Of a stretch of 21,300 nt of DNA, positions 1-7,572 are shown in pieces. The notes below the pieces were generated by a model. That model ran no database searches, had not been told where the DNA came from, and was given only the letters and a program-made list of their open reading frames with translations. The translations under genes were made by a program, and so were the position numbers. How positions within the stretch are numbered: position 1 is the first letter of the stretch; each line of letters starts with the position of its first letter. Location: contig JANXNM010000053.1 of NCBI GenBank assembly GCA_025354065.1, positions 1 to 21,300 on the forward strand. Reading direction: 5' to 3'. The DNA comes from Synechococcales cyanobacterium 340R_concoct_173_sub (GTDB lineage Bacteria; Cyanobacteriota; Cyanobacteriia; Leptolyngbyales; Leptolyngbyaceae).

Positions 1-37
1 TAATACATTAGCTTTTTGAATTTAGAATTGCTGCAAT

Positions 38-520
38 CTATTCGGCTTGGGCAGTAAGACGGTAGTTGCCCCGATCGCCCGATAACATTGAGCCGACCCA
101 AATTTTGTAGGTGCCAGCGCTCCAGTTTGTGCCGGAGAAGCTCGCGTCCTTTTTGCTGCCTGTGTCGTCGCCACAGCGCAATTCGCCGTCTGGGCCTTGG
201 ATGACAATTGTGGTGTCGCGTCCGCCGCTGTTGACTTTTAGGTTGAGCTTGGTGATAACTTGGGTCAAGGTCATGAGGTGATCAGGTTTGGAGTCGCCGA
301 AGCCGAGACATTTGTTGCCGGAACGATCGGTGCTTCCAGTGATGGCGGGAATGGAGACACTGCCACCTGTGGATCCGCCGACGGATGCGGTCTTTCTGGT
401 CCCGTCAAGGGTAAAGCCATCAAAGTTTGCAGTTTGGGCTAAGGCAACGGTGGAGCTGAAGACGGTGCTGGTAATGAGTAGACCTGTAACGATCGCGATG
501 GAACGGATGAAAGATGCCAT
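38..520 (-). CDS. small secreted protein, PPC-like beta domain
   Basis: This 160-residue protein has a typical Sec signal peptide (residues 1-28: short basic start, hydrophobic core, cleavage expected after ALA). The mature part is Gly/Ser/Thr-rich and predicted to be mostly beta strand. Residues 79-118 hold a PDHLMTL segment, a DTTIVIQGPDG segment and a following CGDD, and residues 137-143 are GTYKIWVG. This pattern resembles bacterial pre-peptidase C-terminal-type (PPC-like) modules that are common in secreted cyanobacterial proteins. Two cysteines (C71 and C116) could form a disulfide. No catalytic motif is visible, so a periplasmic or extracellular binding role is only inferred. It lies 183 nt downstream of dcd on the same strand and could have its own promoter in the AT-rich stretch at 551-580. 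The existence of the gene is fairly certain; its function is unknown. Confidence 0.8.
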   Translation of the reverse strand: MASFIRSIAIVTGLLITSTVFSSTVALAQTANFDGFTLDGTRKTASVGGSTGGSVSIPAITGSTDRSGNKCLGFGDSKPDHLMTLTQVITKLNLKVNSGGRDTTIVIQGPDGELRCGDDTGSKKDASFSGTNWSAGTYKIWVGSMLSGDRGNYRLTAQAE

Positions 521-648
521 GTGGGCCTCGTAAGGTTGGAAAACCGAGTTGGGGGAAAACTTTTATTAGTTTTATTATTTCTCACGCCTGCACCACTTTC
601 TCCGCCTCTCAGGCCAGATTCTCGATCGCCACATGTCCGGGAACTAAG

Positions 649-678
649 CGGTTTAGCGTTAATCGAATTCGCTAACCG
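649..678 (-). terminator. hairpin downstream of dcd (possible terminator)
   Basis: CGGTTTAGCG (649-658) and CGCTAACCG (670-678) pair into a nine base-pair stem with one bulged T and an 11-nt loop. It starts 25 nt past the dcd stop. No T-run follows it on the minus strand, so it could be a weak or factor-dependent terminator, or a 3'-end stabilising structure. Confidence 0.3.
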
Positions 679-703
679 AATCATGACTCCATAGGCAAAC
701 TCA

Positions 704-1285
704 CTAGATTCGAGCTAATGTTACTTGCTCTATTTGATCTTGATACTTTCCTTTACGCGTTTCATAACTCACCGCACACCGATCGCCCTCGAAGAACAAA
801 AGCTGAACAATCCCCTCATTGGCATACACACGACAATCGGCACTTGAAGAATTCGAAAATTCCAACGTCAAATGGCCACGCCAACCCGCTTCTGCTGGAG
901 TAAGATTTGCAATCAAACCAATTCGCGCATAGGTTGATTTTCCAATACAAATCACTGTTACATTATCAGGCAAATCAATCCGCTCTAAGGCCACACCTAA
1001 ACCATAGGTATGCGCTGGAAGAATGAAAAATTCACCAGACTCATCTTTATGCAATTTAGCCGCTTCGAGATTCTCAGGGGAAAAACATTTGGGATCAACG
1101 ACAGTGCCCGGAATATGACGGAAAATACGAAAATCACTCGCTGATAGCCGTAAATCATAGCCATAACTACTCAGACCATAGGAAATTACCGGAGTCTCAT
1201 TCACCCGACGGACTAATGCAGGCTGAAAAGGCTGAATCATTCCCTGATTTGCTTTTTCCGTAATCCAAATGTCATTCTTAATCAT
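704..1285 (-). CDS. dcd: dCTP deaminase
   Basis: Dcd deaminates dCTP to dUTP for thymidylate synthesis and belongs to the trimeric dUTPase-like fold. The diagnostic segment GKSTYARIGL (residues 115-124) matches the phosphate-binding motif of the family. The following stretch ends in LTLEFSN, whose Glu (E142) corresponds to the catalytic glutamate. At 193 residues it matches the usual family length. The open frame reaches back to a TTG at 1294 and an ATG at 1291, but the ATG at 1285 gives MIKNDIWI, the start expected for cyanobacterial Dcd, so that start is preferred. The gene lies 26 nt downstream of the CobO-like gene on the same strand, suggesting co-transcription. I cannot tell from sequence whether it is mono- or bifunctional (DCD-DUT). 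The call is firm; the exact start is less so. Confidence 0.92.
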   Translation of the reverse strand: MIKNDIWITEKANQGMIQPFQPALVRRVNETPVISYGLSSYGYDLRLSASDFRIFRHIPGTVVDPKCFSPENLEAAKLHKDESGEFFILPAHTYGLGVALERIDLPDNVTVICIGKSTYARIGLIANLTPAEAGWRGHLTLEFSNSSSADCRVYANEGIVQLLFFEGDRCAVSYETRKGKYQDQIEQVTLARI

Positions 1286-1311
1286 AATCATCAATAATAG
1301 TGAAAACTAAT

Positions 1312-1902
1312 CTAACCCTGAGTATTGCGACGTAATTCCGTTATTTGATCTGCGACATCCAAGATTACATCTGGCATATCTGGACCCGTCAAAATCACTT
1401 CCACTTGTTTAGGACGCTTGCGAATGAAGTCTAGCACTTCTCCTGGCGCAATTAACCCAAATTGTATCGCCAAACTCAATTCATCTAGCACCACCATTTC
1501 ATAGCGGCCTTCCGAAATCACACGCTTGGTATGCTCCCATAACTCCACCACCGATCGGGCTTCCTCTTCCGTTACCTGCGGCGTATCCAAACATCGCGAC
1601 AAATCACACCGCACCCAATCTAAATTTTGACCAAACTGCATGGGCCGATCGAACCCCTGACCAATGCCACCCTTCATGAATTGGACAATTAAAACAGGTG
1701 TTCCTTGCCCGGAAATCCGCAATGCTTGAGCCATGACGGAGGTGAAAAAGCTACGATGAGATGACGTAAATACTTGAACCGCTCCCTCAATGGTCAAATT
1801 CAGAGGTGTTAAACTAAAAGATGACCGAATCGACGTTCCCCCTACGGTGAAGGACGATCGAGAAGTCCCCGGAACCAATGAGCGCTGCAATTGAGACACC
1901 AT
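1312..1902 (-). CDS. CobO/BtuR-like P-loop-fold protein with degenerate Walker A
   Basis: The 196-residue protein aligns by eye with ATP:corrinoid adenosyltransferases (CobO/BtuR) over residues 42-190. It has VLIVQFMKGG (70-79, usually VLIIQFLKGG), VVLDE (137-141, the Walker B-like segment) and LTGPDMPDVILDVADQITELR-like ending (171-191, usually LTGR..P..L...AD.VTE). The region that should hold the GxGKGKTT P-loop instead reads FTSSHRSFFTSV (45-56), with no lysine and no glycine. The family normally uses this loop to bind ATP when transferring adenosyl to cobalamin, so standard activity is doubtful. Residues 1-37 form a Ser/Thr-rich extension not seen in classical CobO. It is divergent from rph and 26 nt upstream of dcd. 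The relationship is well supported; enzymatic function is not. Confidence 0.75.
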   Translation of the reverse strand: MVSQLQRSLVPGTSRSSFTVGGTSIRSSFSLTPLNLTIEGAVQVFTSSHRSFFTSVMAQALRISGQGTPVLIVQFMKGGIGQGFDRPMQFGQNLDWVRCDLSRCLDTPQVTEEEARSVVELWEHTKRVISEGRYEMVVLDELSLAIQFGLIAPGEVLDFIRKRPKQVEVILTGPDMPDVILDVADQITELRRNTQG

Positions 1903-2126
1903 AAGATACTCTTTAAAATAGGACTCGATGGCAGAACACAGATTTCATGGATCTAGCGCACAAAGCAATCAATGATGCCTATCAAACACTAGATACAGGC
2001 AAGCGTCAATAGTTCATTTGTACTTTTAAGTTTATCATCTTCCCCACAAAACAATCGATCTGCGCGTATGCTAGTTAGAGAACTGCCTGGAAAACTCTCT
2101 GGAAAATTTAGTGGAGTAGGATTTAT
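1903..2126. promoter_or_regulatory. divergent intergenic region, CobO-like gene / rph
   Basis: These 224 nt separate two divergent genes and must carry both promoters. The rph side ends in GTGGAGTAGG (2111-2120) just before the ATG, a good ribosome site. A 21-codon open frame (1947-2012, plus strand, ATG to TAG) is present but has no ribosome site or recognisable content. I could not assign -10/-35 elements with confidence. Confidence 0.4.
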
Positions 2127-2837
2127 ATGACTTGGCAACGCCCTGACGATCGGACCCCAAATCAACTTCGCCCGATCGAATTTATTCATCGATTCACCAA
2201 ACATTCCGCTGGATCCGTCTTAGCAAAATGTGGCGATACTCATGTTCTCTGCACCGTCAGCATTGAAGAACAAGTCCCACGTTGGATGGCAAAGCAAGGG
2301 CGCGGCTGGCTATCGGCGGAGTATCGCATGTTGCCAGGTGCCACTCACGATCGTAACAACCGCGAAACTATGAAGCTTTCGGGCCGCACCCAAGAAATCC
2401 AGCGATTGATCAGTCGGAGTTTGCGATCGACCCTAGATATGGAGTTGCTGGGAGAACGCACCATCATCATCGACTGCGACGTATTGCAAGCTGACGGGGG
2501 GACCCGAACCACGGCAATTACGGGCGCTTACGTAGCGTTACAAGATGCGATCGATGTTTTGATCAATAAGGGTTTGCTCGCAAAATCCCCATTGATTCAT
2601 CAAGTTGCAGCGATTTCGGTTGGGCTGATTGATGGCGAGGCATTTTTAGATTTAAACTATCTTGAAGATGTGCGGGCGGATGTTGATTCTAATATTGTGA
2701 TGAATGAATTGGGTGGGATTATTGAAGTTCAAGGCACGGCTGAGGCGGGGAGTTTTAGCCGATCGCAATTGGATGCAATTTTGAATTTGGCTGAATCAGG
2801 AATTCAGGAATTGATGGTATTTCAACGCGATCGGTAA
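2127..2837 (+). CDS. rph: ribonuclease PH
   Basis: RNase PH is a phosphate-dependent 3'-to-5' exoribonuclease that trims tRNA precursors, acting as a hexameric ring in the cytoplasm. The 236-residue length is standard. Family signatures are [19 protein letters not shown] (58-76), [15 protein letters not shown] (86-100, with the phosphate-site arginine R87), [16 protein letters not shown] (123-138, second phosphate contact at R127) and [16 protein letters not shown] (174-189, with the metal-site aspartates D180 and D186). The C-terminal [17 protein letters not shown] (200-216) is also typical. The ATG at 2127 has GGAG/AGG ribosome-site bases 7-15 nt upstream. It converges on the L,D-transpeptidase gene with 69 nt between them. 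Nothing unusual is visible. Confidence 0.96.
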   Translation: MTWQRPDDRTPNQLRPIEFIHRFTKHSAGSVLAKCGDTHVLCTVSIEEQVPRWMAKQGRGWLSAEYRMLPGATHDRNNRETMKLSGRTQEIQRLISRSLRSTLDMELLGERTIIIDCDVLQADGGTRTTAITGAYVALQDAIDVLINKGLLAKSPLIHQVAAISVGLIDGEAFLDLNYLEDVRADVDSNIVMNELGGIIEVQGTAEAGSFSRSQLDAILNLAESGIQELMVFQRDR

Positions 2838-2906
2838 ATTGTTCTTAAATTGGTATTCGTTCCTATTTACGGGAGTAGAACTGACTACAAAATAAGACCT
2901 CGATCG

Positions 2907-3509
2907 CTACTTTTCGACCCTAACCACCGTCCCCATTTCAACGAGTTTATACAGCGCAACCACATCCTTATTGTGCATTCGCATACAACCATGGGACACT
3001 GCCTTCCCAATCAACTCCGGCTGGTCTGTCCCATGAAATCCCAACTGGGTCTTTCCATCGGTCCAAATCCCAATCCACCGCACTCCTAAAGGGTTATCTG
3101 GCCCTGCTTCAATAATCATTCCGGTTTTAAAGCTCTTGAAAATTGGATTTTCTTCCTTTGTCAAAACCTTAAAATCCCCGATCGGAGTTTCCCAACCCGT
3201 CTTCCCCACCGCGATCGGATACTTCGCCAACACCGTCATACCGCGATAAACCAATACTCGCCGCTTACCCCGTTGTACCACTAAACGAATCGATTCTTCC
3301 ACCGGAGTAACAGCCGGGGACGGTACAATCATTTCTGAAGTATTCGGAGAAACGGTCGGAAGTGGTATTCCGAGTGGAGTTGTGGGGGGAGCGGTTAGTG
3401 GCGCTACGGGATCAATAGGCGACAGGGGGGGCGTATTTTGGGCGATCGCTCGTCCATTGAATGTCAACAAAAAAACGGCACCTGCCAACCCAAAACGGAT
3501 CATCCCCAT
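2907..3509 (-). CDS. secreted L,D-transpeptidase (YkuD family)
   Basis: YkuD enzymes form 3-3 cross-links in peptidoglycan or attach proteins to it, in the periplasm. Residues 1-23 form a signal peptide (cleavage near AIA|QN), 26-70 a Pro/Thr-rich linker and 72-200 the catalytic domain. The active site FHGTDQPELIGKAVSHGC (158-175) contains the invariant first His (H159) and the SHGC box with catalytic Cys175, followed by MRMHNKDV. The WETPIGDF and NPIFKSF segments are also typical. The protein has no LysM or peptidoglycan-binding repeat, so it is a minimal form. The ATG at 3509 and an in-frame ATG at 3503 both fit; the second has the better-spaced GAGG upstream. It is divergent from the M28 peptidase. 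Substrate specificity (cross-linking or lipoprotein attachment) cannot be read from sequence. Confidence 0.92.
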   Translation of the reverse strand: MGMIRFGLAGAVFLLTFNGRAIAQNTPPLSPIDPVAPLTAPPTTPLGIPLPTVSPNTSEMIVPSPAVTPVEESIRLVVQRGKRRVLVYRGMTVLAKYPIAVGKTGWETPIGDFKVLTKEENPIFKSFKTGMIIEAGPDNPLGVRWIGIWTDGKTQLGFHGTDQPELIGKAVSHGCMRMHNKDVVALYKLVEMGTVVRVEK

Positions 3510-3755
3510 AGCCTCATACTCTCCAATGATAAGAACTTAACTTCATTTAATTCACGCCCAATTAAACTTCTGCAATTATTGTATTAGACTATTTAAGTCT
3601 AAAAATTAAATTTAGTAAACTAATTACTTAATCTACCTTAAGGATGAGAAGAGCTAGATTAGTATCTGGGTAGAGTAACCTTGTAAAACCATTAGTTCAT
3701 ACCGATTACGTCGCGATCCTAGTGCAATTAGTTTAGTTCATTCGAGATTTCAATT
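3510..3755. promoter_or_regulatory. divergent AT-rich region with two dyads
   Basis: This 246-nt spacer between the L,D-transpeptidase and M28 genes is AT-rich around 3540-3650. It contains two close inverted repeats: TTAGACT-ATTTA-AGTCTAA (3584-3602) and TTAGT-AA-ACTAA (3612-3623). They could be operator sites or weak hairpins serving one or both divergent promoters. No known motif was recognised. Confidence 0.35.
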
Positions 3756-4787
3756 ATGAATCGCACTATCAAAGTTTTTATACCGATTATCGCTGGAATT
3801 TTGACTATTGTTCTCACGATCGCCTATTTTTTAATAATTTGGATGCCAGGGACATCGTATCAGGGACCCTTGCTGACGCTCAGTAGTGCTGAAGATCAAT
3901 TGCGGGAGGCATTACGATCGGATGTGGAAATGTTATCTGGGACGATCGGGCAGCGGAATTCTTTGAACTACGCCGGAATTAAAAAAGCAGCGGAATTTCT
4001 AGAAGTCGAACTTAATACCGCAGGCTACACCGTTAACCACAATACCTATCAAATTGACGGTAAGGACTACGACAATCTTGAAGTGGAGATTAAGGGGAGC
4101 GATCGGCCTGATCAAATCATTCTCATTGGTGCCCATTATGATTCTGTACCGCTTAGTCCGGGGGCAAATGATAATGCTTCAGGAACGGGAGCAACACTTG
4201 AACTCGCTAAACTTTTTGCAAAAACCAAGCCTGCTCGAACCTTGCGTTTTGTTCATTTTATAAATGAGGAACAACCCTTTGCTCGCACTGAAAACATGGG
4301 TAGCTTGGTCTATGCTAAACAAGCGAAGGCAAAAGGTGAAACAATTATGGCTATGTTTAGTTTAGAAAGTTTGGGCTATTATTCCGATCGCCCCAATAGT
4401 CAGCCCTATCCTGCGCCGTTAAGTTTGTTCTATCCATCTGTTGGGAATTTTATTAGTTTTATTGGCAATGTAGATTCACGCAAAGTAGTCCGCACAGCGA
4501 TTCACGATTTCCGACTTAAAGCCAAATTTCCATCCGAAGGTGCTGCATTACCGAATGTAATTCCAGGGGTGGGCTGGTCGGATCATTGGTCTTTTTGGCA
4601 GATGGGTTATCCGGCGATTATGGTGACAGATACTGCAATTTACCGTGATCCTCACTATCACCAGATTGACGATCGGCCTGAGAATTTGGATTACGATCGG
4701 TTTGCACGGGTTACAGTTGGCCTAGCTCAAGTGATTGCTGATTTCACTGGAGTCGATTTTAGTGTGATAGAGGAACGAGTCAATTAA
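3756..4787 (+). CDS. membrane-anchored M28-family zinc metallopeptidase
   Basis: This is a 343-residue M28 (aminopeptidase-type) protein. An N-terminal hydrophobic segment (residues 8-30) probably anchors it in the cytoplasmic membrane with the catalytic domain outside. Expected di-zinc residues are present: H127 in AHYDS (with D129), D139 in NDNASG, the E171-E172 pair in NEEQPF, E204 in SLES and H302 in HYHQIDD. The overall order and spacing fit M28 enzymes, which remove N-terminal residues from peptides; the natural substrate is unknown. The stop overlaps the YihY start by one base (TAATG at 4785-4789), so the two are translationally coupled. Only a weak ribosome site (CGAG at 3743) precedes the ATG. 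Homologues annotated as peptidases have often not been tested biochemically. Confidence 0.88.
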   Translation: MNRTIKVFIPIIAGILTIVLTIAYFLIIWMPGTSYQGPLLTLSSAEDQLREALRSDVEMLSGTIGQRNSLNYAGIKKAAEFLEVELNTAGYTVNHNTYQIDGKDYDNLEVEIKGSDRPDQIILIGAHYDSVPLSPGANDNASGTGATLELAKLFAKTKPARTLRFVHFINEEQPFARTENMGSLVYAKQAKAKGETIMAMFSLESLGYYSDRPNSQPYPAPLSLFYPSVGNFISFIGNVDSRKVVRTAIHDFRLKAKFPSEGAALPNVIPGVGWSDHWSFWQMGYPAIMVTDTAIYRDPHYHQIDDRPENLDYDRFARVTVGLAQVIADFTGVDFSVIEERVN

Positions 4788-5659
4788 TGAAGAAGTTTGT
4801 TCGATCGTTTCAATTTAAATGTATTATGAGCGTGATTGGGCGCAGTATGCATAATCGGATTACAGGATTATCAGCGGAGATTGCTTATAATGCGATTTTT
4901 TCATTATTTCCAGCGATTTTAACATTGCTGGTAGCGATCGGGGCACTGAATTTACCTCAAGATCAATTGCGAGAAATTACACAAAATTTCAAGGGCGTAA
5001 TTCCTGAAGAAGCACTAACACCGGTACGAATTGTAATTGATAAATTGCGCGGAACATCTAATCAAGGGTTATTCTCATTAAGTTTTGCCTTAGCCATTTG
5101 GGTTTCATCTAACGTCATGGGTTCTATTATGGGCGCACTTGACCAAATTCATCGTATTCCCAAACATTGTTATCGCCCCTTTTGGCAAGCGAAATTAGTG
5201 GCGATCGCATTGAGTCTTGGCACCCTAGTATTGTTGTTAGGCGCGATCGTAACGGTGTTAGTTGGGGATTTGAGTGTGCAATTAGTTGCAGGGCGAAGTA
5301 ATTTGCTGGCACCGATGATTCTGCGGATTTGGCAATTAGTTAGTCGCCCTTTGTCATTGGTGATCGTCATGACCACATTAGGGTTTATTTATCGCTACGG
5401 TCCTAGCCAAAAGAATTCACCGATTTTACCGGGAGTATTGGTGGCGACGGGATTATGGGCAATAGTCTCGGGTGGATTTCAGTTTTACGTGGTTAATTTT
5501 GGTAATTACAATCAAGTCTATGGTGCTGTTGGGGCCGTAATGGTTTTGCTGTTGTGGTTATATGTTACTGCCTTTGCCATGTTGATTGGAGCGCAAGTTA
5601 ATAATGTTTTGGCTAATCCACGTAAATCGATCGTAGAAAAGAATAAATCTCTTCTATGA
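4787..5659 (+). CDS. YihY/BrkB family integral membrane protein
   Basis: The 290-residue protein has about six membrane helices (near residues 32-54, 95-116, 136-161, 188-204, 213-235 and 246-270), matching the YihY/virulence-factor-BrkB family. Family-like features are the N-terminal RITGLSAEIAYNAIFSLFPA (24-43) and the late motif YGAVGAVMVLLLWLYV (245-260). The family was once mislabelled as RNase BN; it is membrane-embedded and has no agreed biochemical function, and a transport or envelope role is inference. Its ATG overlaps the stop of the M28 gene, and the ribosome site (GAGG in codons near 4772) lies inside that gene, so expression is coupled. It converges on the radical SAM gene. Confidence 0.9.
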   Translation: MKKFVRSFQFKCIMSVIGRSMHNRITGLSAEIAYNAIFSLFPAILTLLVAIGALNLPQDQLREITQNFKGVIPEEALTPVRIVIDKLRGTSNQGLFSLSFALAIWVSSNVMGSIMGALDQIHRIPKHCYRPFWQAKLVAIALSLGTLVLLLGAIVTVLVGDLSVQLVAGRSNLLAPMILRIWQLVSRPLSLVIVMTTLGFIYRYGPSQKNSPILPGVLVATGLWAIVSGGFQFYVVNFGNYNQVYGAVGAVMVLLLWLYVTAFAMLIGAQVNNVLANPRKSIVEKNKSLL

Positions 5660-5660
5660 A

Positions 5661-5680
5661 TTTAGGATAATGGACCTAAA
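5661..5680. terminator. weak hairpin in convergent spacer
   Basis: TTTAGG (5661-5666) and CCTAAA (5675-5680) form a six-pair stem right after the YihY stop, in the 103-nt spacer between convergent genes. It lacks a clear T-run, so it is only a candidate bidirectional terminator. Confidence 0.2.
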
Positions 5681-5762
5681 GCTTGGCCATAATAGGCAAC
5701 TGAATCTTTTAACATTTAGAATAATTAAACAAATAGCCGATCGACTACCCCAAACAAAATTC

Positions 5763-7370
5763 TCAATTTCCAACCGCACTAGCCAAATGCTTCTGCAACG
5801 TCTGAACAGGCAATGGCCCTTGCAAATGACTCCAAGGCAAAACCTGATCTTGTGACCAAGTAGCATACACATAAAAATCAATATCAGGAAGCTGACCTTT
5901 GAGATCTTTAAATGCCCGACGATAACTGCCCAAGGTTTCACCATAATGCCGAACCTTTTCAAGCATTGGAGCCAAACGCCGATCGCCCCTCGACAACATC
6001 GTTTGAATCACCGACCAATTAAAACTTTCAGGCCGAAACTCAATGCCCTGCGGACGCAATTGCTTTTGTAAAAACTGAAGTCTTTTTTCCGCCTGTTTAT
6101 TCACCCCAAACCATTGAAATGGGGTATGCGCTTTCGGCACAAACGTACTGCAACCCCAGGTTAATCGCAATCCAGGAGCCGCCTTCTTCAATGCTTTCAG
6201 CATAATCACGGTTTGTTCTACATCTTCCATTTCTTCAGTAGGAATTCCCACCATTCCATAGAGTTTCAATGCACTCAAACCACCCGCTTTTGCATTAATC
6301 GCAGCCGTGGTAATTTCATCATTTTCAAGTTTTTTATTAATCACCTGACGAATCCGATCGCTCCCACTTTCCACCGCCACCGTCACCGATCGGGTGTCAT
6401 GCTTCACCAGCATTCGGGCCAATTTCTCACTTAATGTATTAGTTCTGACCGACGCGATCGTCACCCGCACATCATCGTAAGCCGGACGATTTAAATGATT
6501 GATCAAACCATCAAATTCAGGATGTTGCGTTACAGAAGCGCCCAACAAACCGAGACGATCGGTCACTTTCAATCCCGCATCGATCGCAGGAATCAAACTA
6601 TTCTCCAAATTCGCCACTCGAAAGGGCAATGTTAAATAACTCGCCATACAAAAACGGCACATTTCTGGGCAGCTTCTCACGACCTCTACCATATAGATAT
6701 TTTCCCAAGCAGACTGCGCCGTCACTACTGTGGAAGTCGATAAATTTTCACCGCGATAGGTTTGTTTTTCAATCCGATCAGGCACATCAGAATCAATGGC
6801 CGTAATACTCTCGATCGGTCCATCCGGTGAATGGTATGTTACTTCATACAAACTCGGAACATAAATGCCGGGAACTTTCGCCAAATGACGAAGTTTAGTT
6901 TTACGATCGGCCCCGCGCACTTCTTTATAGGCATCAATCATTGCCCCCAACAAATCCTCACCATCCCCCAACAACACTACATCAAAGAATTCAGCAAACG
7001 GTTCAGGATTCGCCGTCATCACCGGACCACCGCCAAACAAAATCGGATGGGAATTCTTCCGATCGCGACTCCAAATTGGAATATCTAGCTTTTCTAACGT
7101 TGCTAAAATATTCACGTAATCCAATTCCCACGACACCGAAAATCCCAAAAACTCAGGACGAGATGGCAACGGTTCGTGAATATCGGTAAATAGCCGCGCT
7201 ACATCCACATCCGATCGCCGCGCAAAGGTCGCCCACACCACCTGATAGCCCAGACTCGTAATCCCGATCGTATACTCATTCGGAAACGCAAACACCATCG
7301 AAACCGCATCGTCATCGGCTTGCGTCGGGGTGAAAAGTAATCTCTCAGCGGCAAAAGGGGAAGCTGGCAC
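5763..7370 (-). CDS. B12-binding-type radical SAM protein
   Basis: The 535-residue protein carries the radical SAM cluster motif CPEMCRFC with cysteines C234, C238 and C241 (CX3CX2C), which bind a 4Fe-4S cluster that cleaves S-adenosylmethionine. The upstream part (residues 25-150) has alternating strand/helix character with FLGFSVSWELDY and FGGGPVMTANPEPFAEF, as in the cobalamin-binding-like domain that precedes radical SAM domains of this class. Later segments such as TVAVESGSDRIR (334-345) and YGMVGIPTE fit the TIM-barrel strands. The reaction and substrate are unknown; methylation or thiomethylation-type chemistry is possible but not shown. The only plausible start near the conserved beginning is a GTG at 7370 with no clear ribosome site. 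It is divergent from rsmB. Confidence 0.87.
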   Translation of the reverse strand: MPASPFAAERLLFTPTQADDDAVSMVFAFPNEYTIGITSLGYQVVWATFARRSDVDVARLFTDIHEPLPSRPEFLGFSVSWELDYVNILATLEKLDIPIWSRDRKNSHPILFGGGPVMTANPEPFAEFFDVVLLGDGEDLLGAMIDAYKEVRGADRKTKLRHLAKVPGIYVPSLYEVTYHSPDGPIESITAIDSDVPDRIEKQTYRGENLSTSTVVTAQSAWENIYMVEVVRSCPEMCRFCMASYLTLPFRVANLENSLIPAIDAGLKVTDRLGLLGASVTQHPEFDGLINHLNRPAYDDVRVTIASVRTNTLSEKLARMLVKHDTRSVTVAVESGSDRIRQVINKKLENDEITTAAINAKAGGLSALKLYGMVGIPTEEMEDVEQTVIMLKALKKAAPGLRLTWGCSTFVPKAHTPFQWFGVNKQAEKRLQFLQKQLRPQGIEFRPESFNWSVIQTMLSRGDRRLAPMLEKVRHYGETLGSYRRAFKDLKGQLPDIDFYVYATWSQDQVLPWSHLQGPLPVQTLQKHLASAVGN

Positions 7371-7491
7371 AGGATAAAAAACAGAAAAATAGCTTATCTA
7401 GCCTATCACCCAATCCAAACTCTGAACTTGAAAATCTGTTCCCAAAATTTGCTGACCTTGGCCCGATTTGCTCCACAATGGAAGGCTATTA

Positions 7492-7524
7492 AAAAACAAG
7501 AAGTTAAATTCAAAAACAAGAAGT
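7492..7524 (+). repeat. 13-bp direct repeat upstream of rsmB
   Basis: AAAAACAAGAAGT occurs at 7492-7504 and again at 7512-7524, a period of 20 bp. Both copies lie upstream of the preferred GTG start of rsmB, that is, in its leader. They may be a regulatory element or a local duplication. Confidence 0.6.
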
Positions 7525-7572
7525 CAAAAAATATTAATCCAAACTATTTGCCAATCGCCCGTAAGGTTCCCC

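Noticed and set aside
1947..2012. 21-codon open frame (ATG to TAG) between the CobO-like gene and rph
   Set aside because: No ribosome site, no recognisable motif and within a divergent promoter region; such a length is expected by chance.
7468..7572. N-terminal 35 codons of the longest rsmB frame as coding
   Set aside because: Lys/Asn-rich, repeat-bearing and unlike the family; the GTG at 7573 has a better ribosome site.
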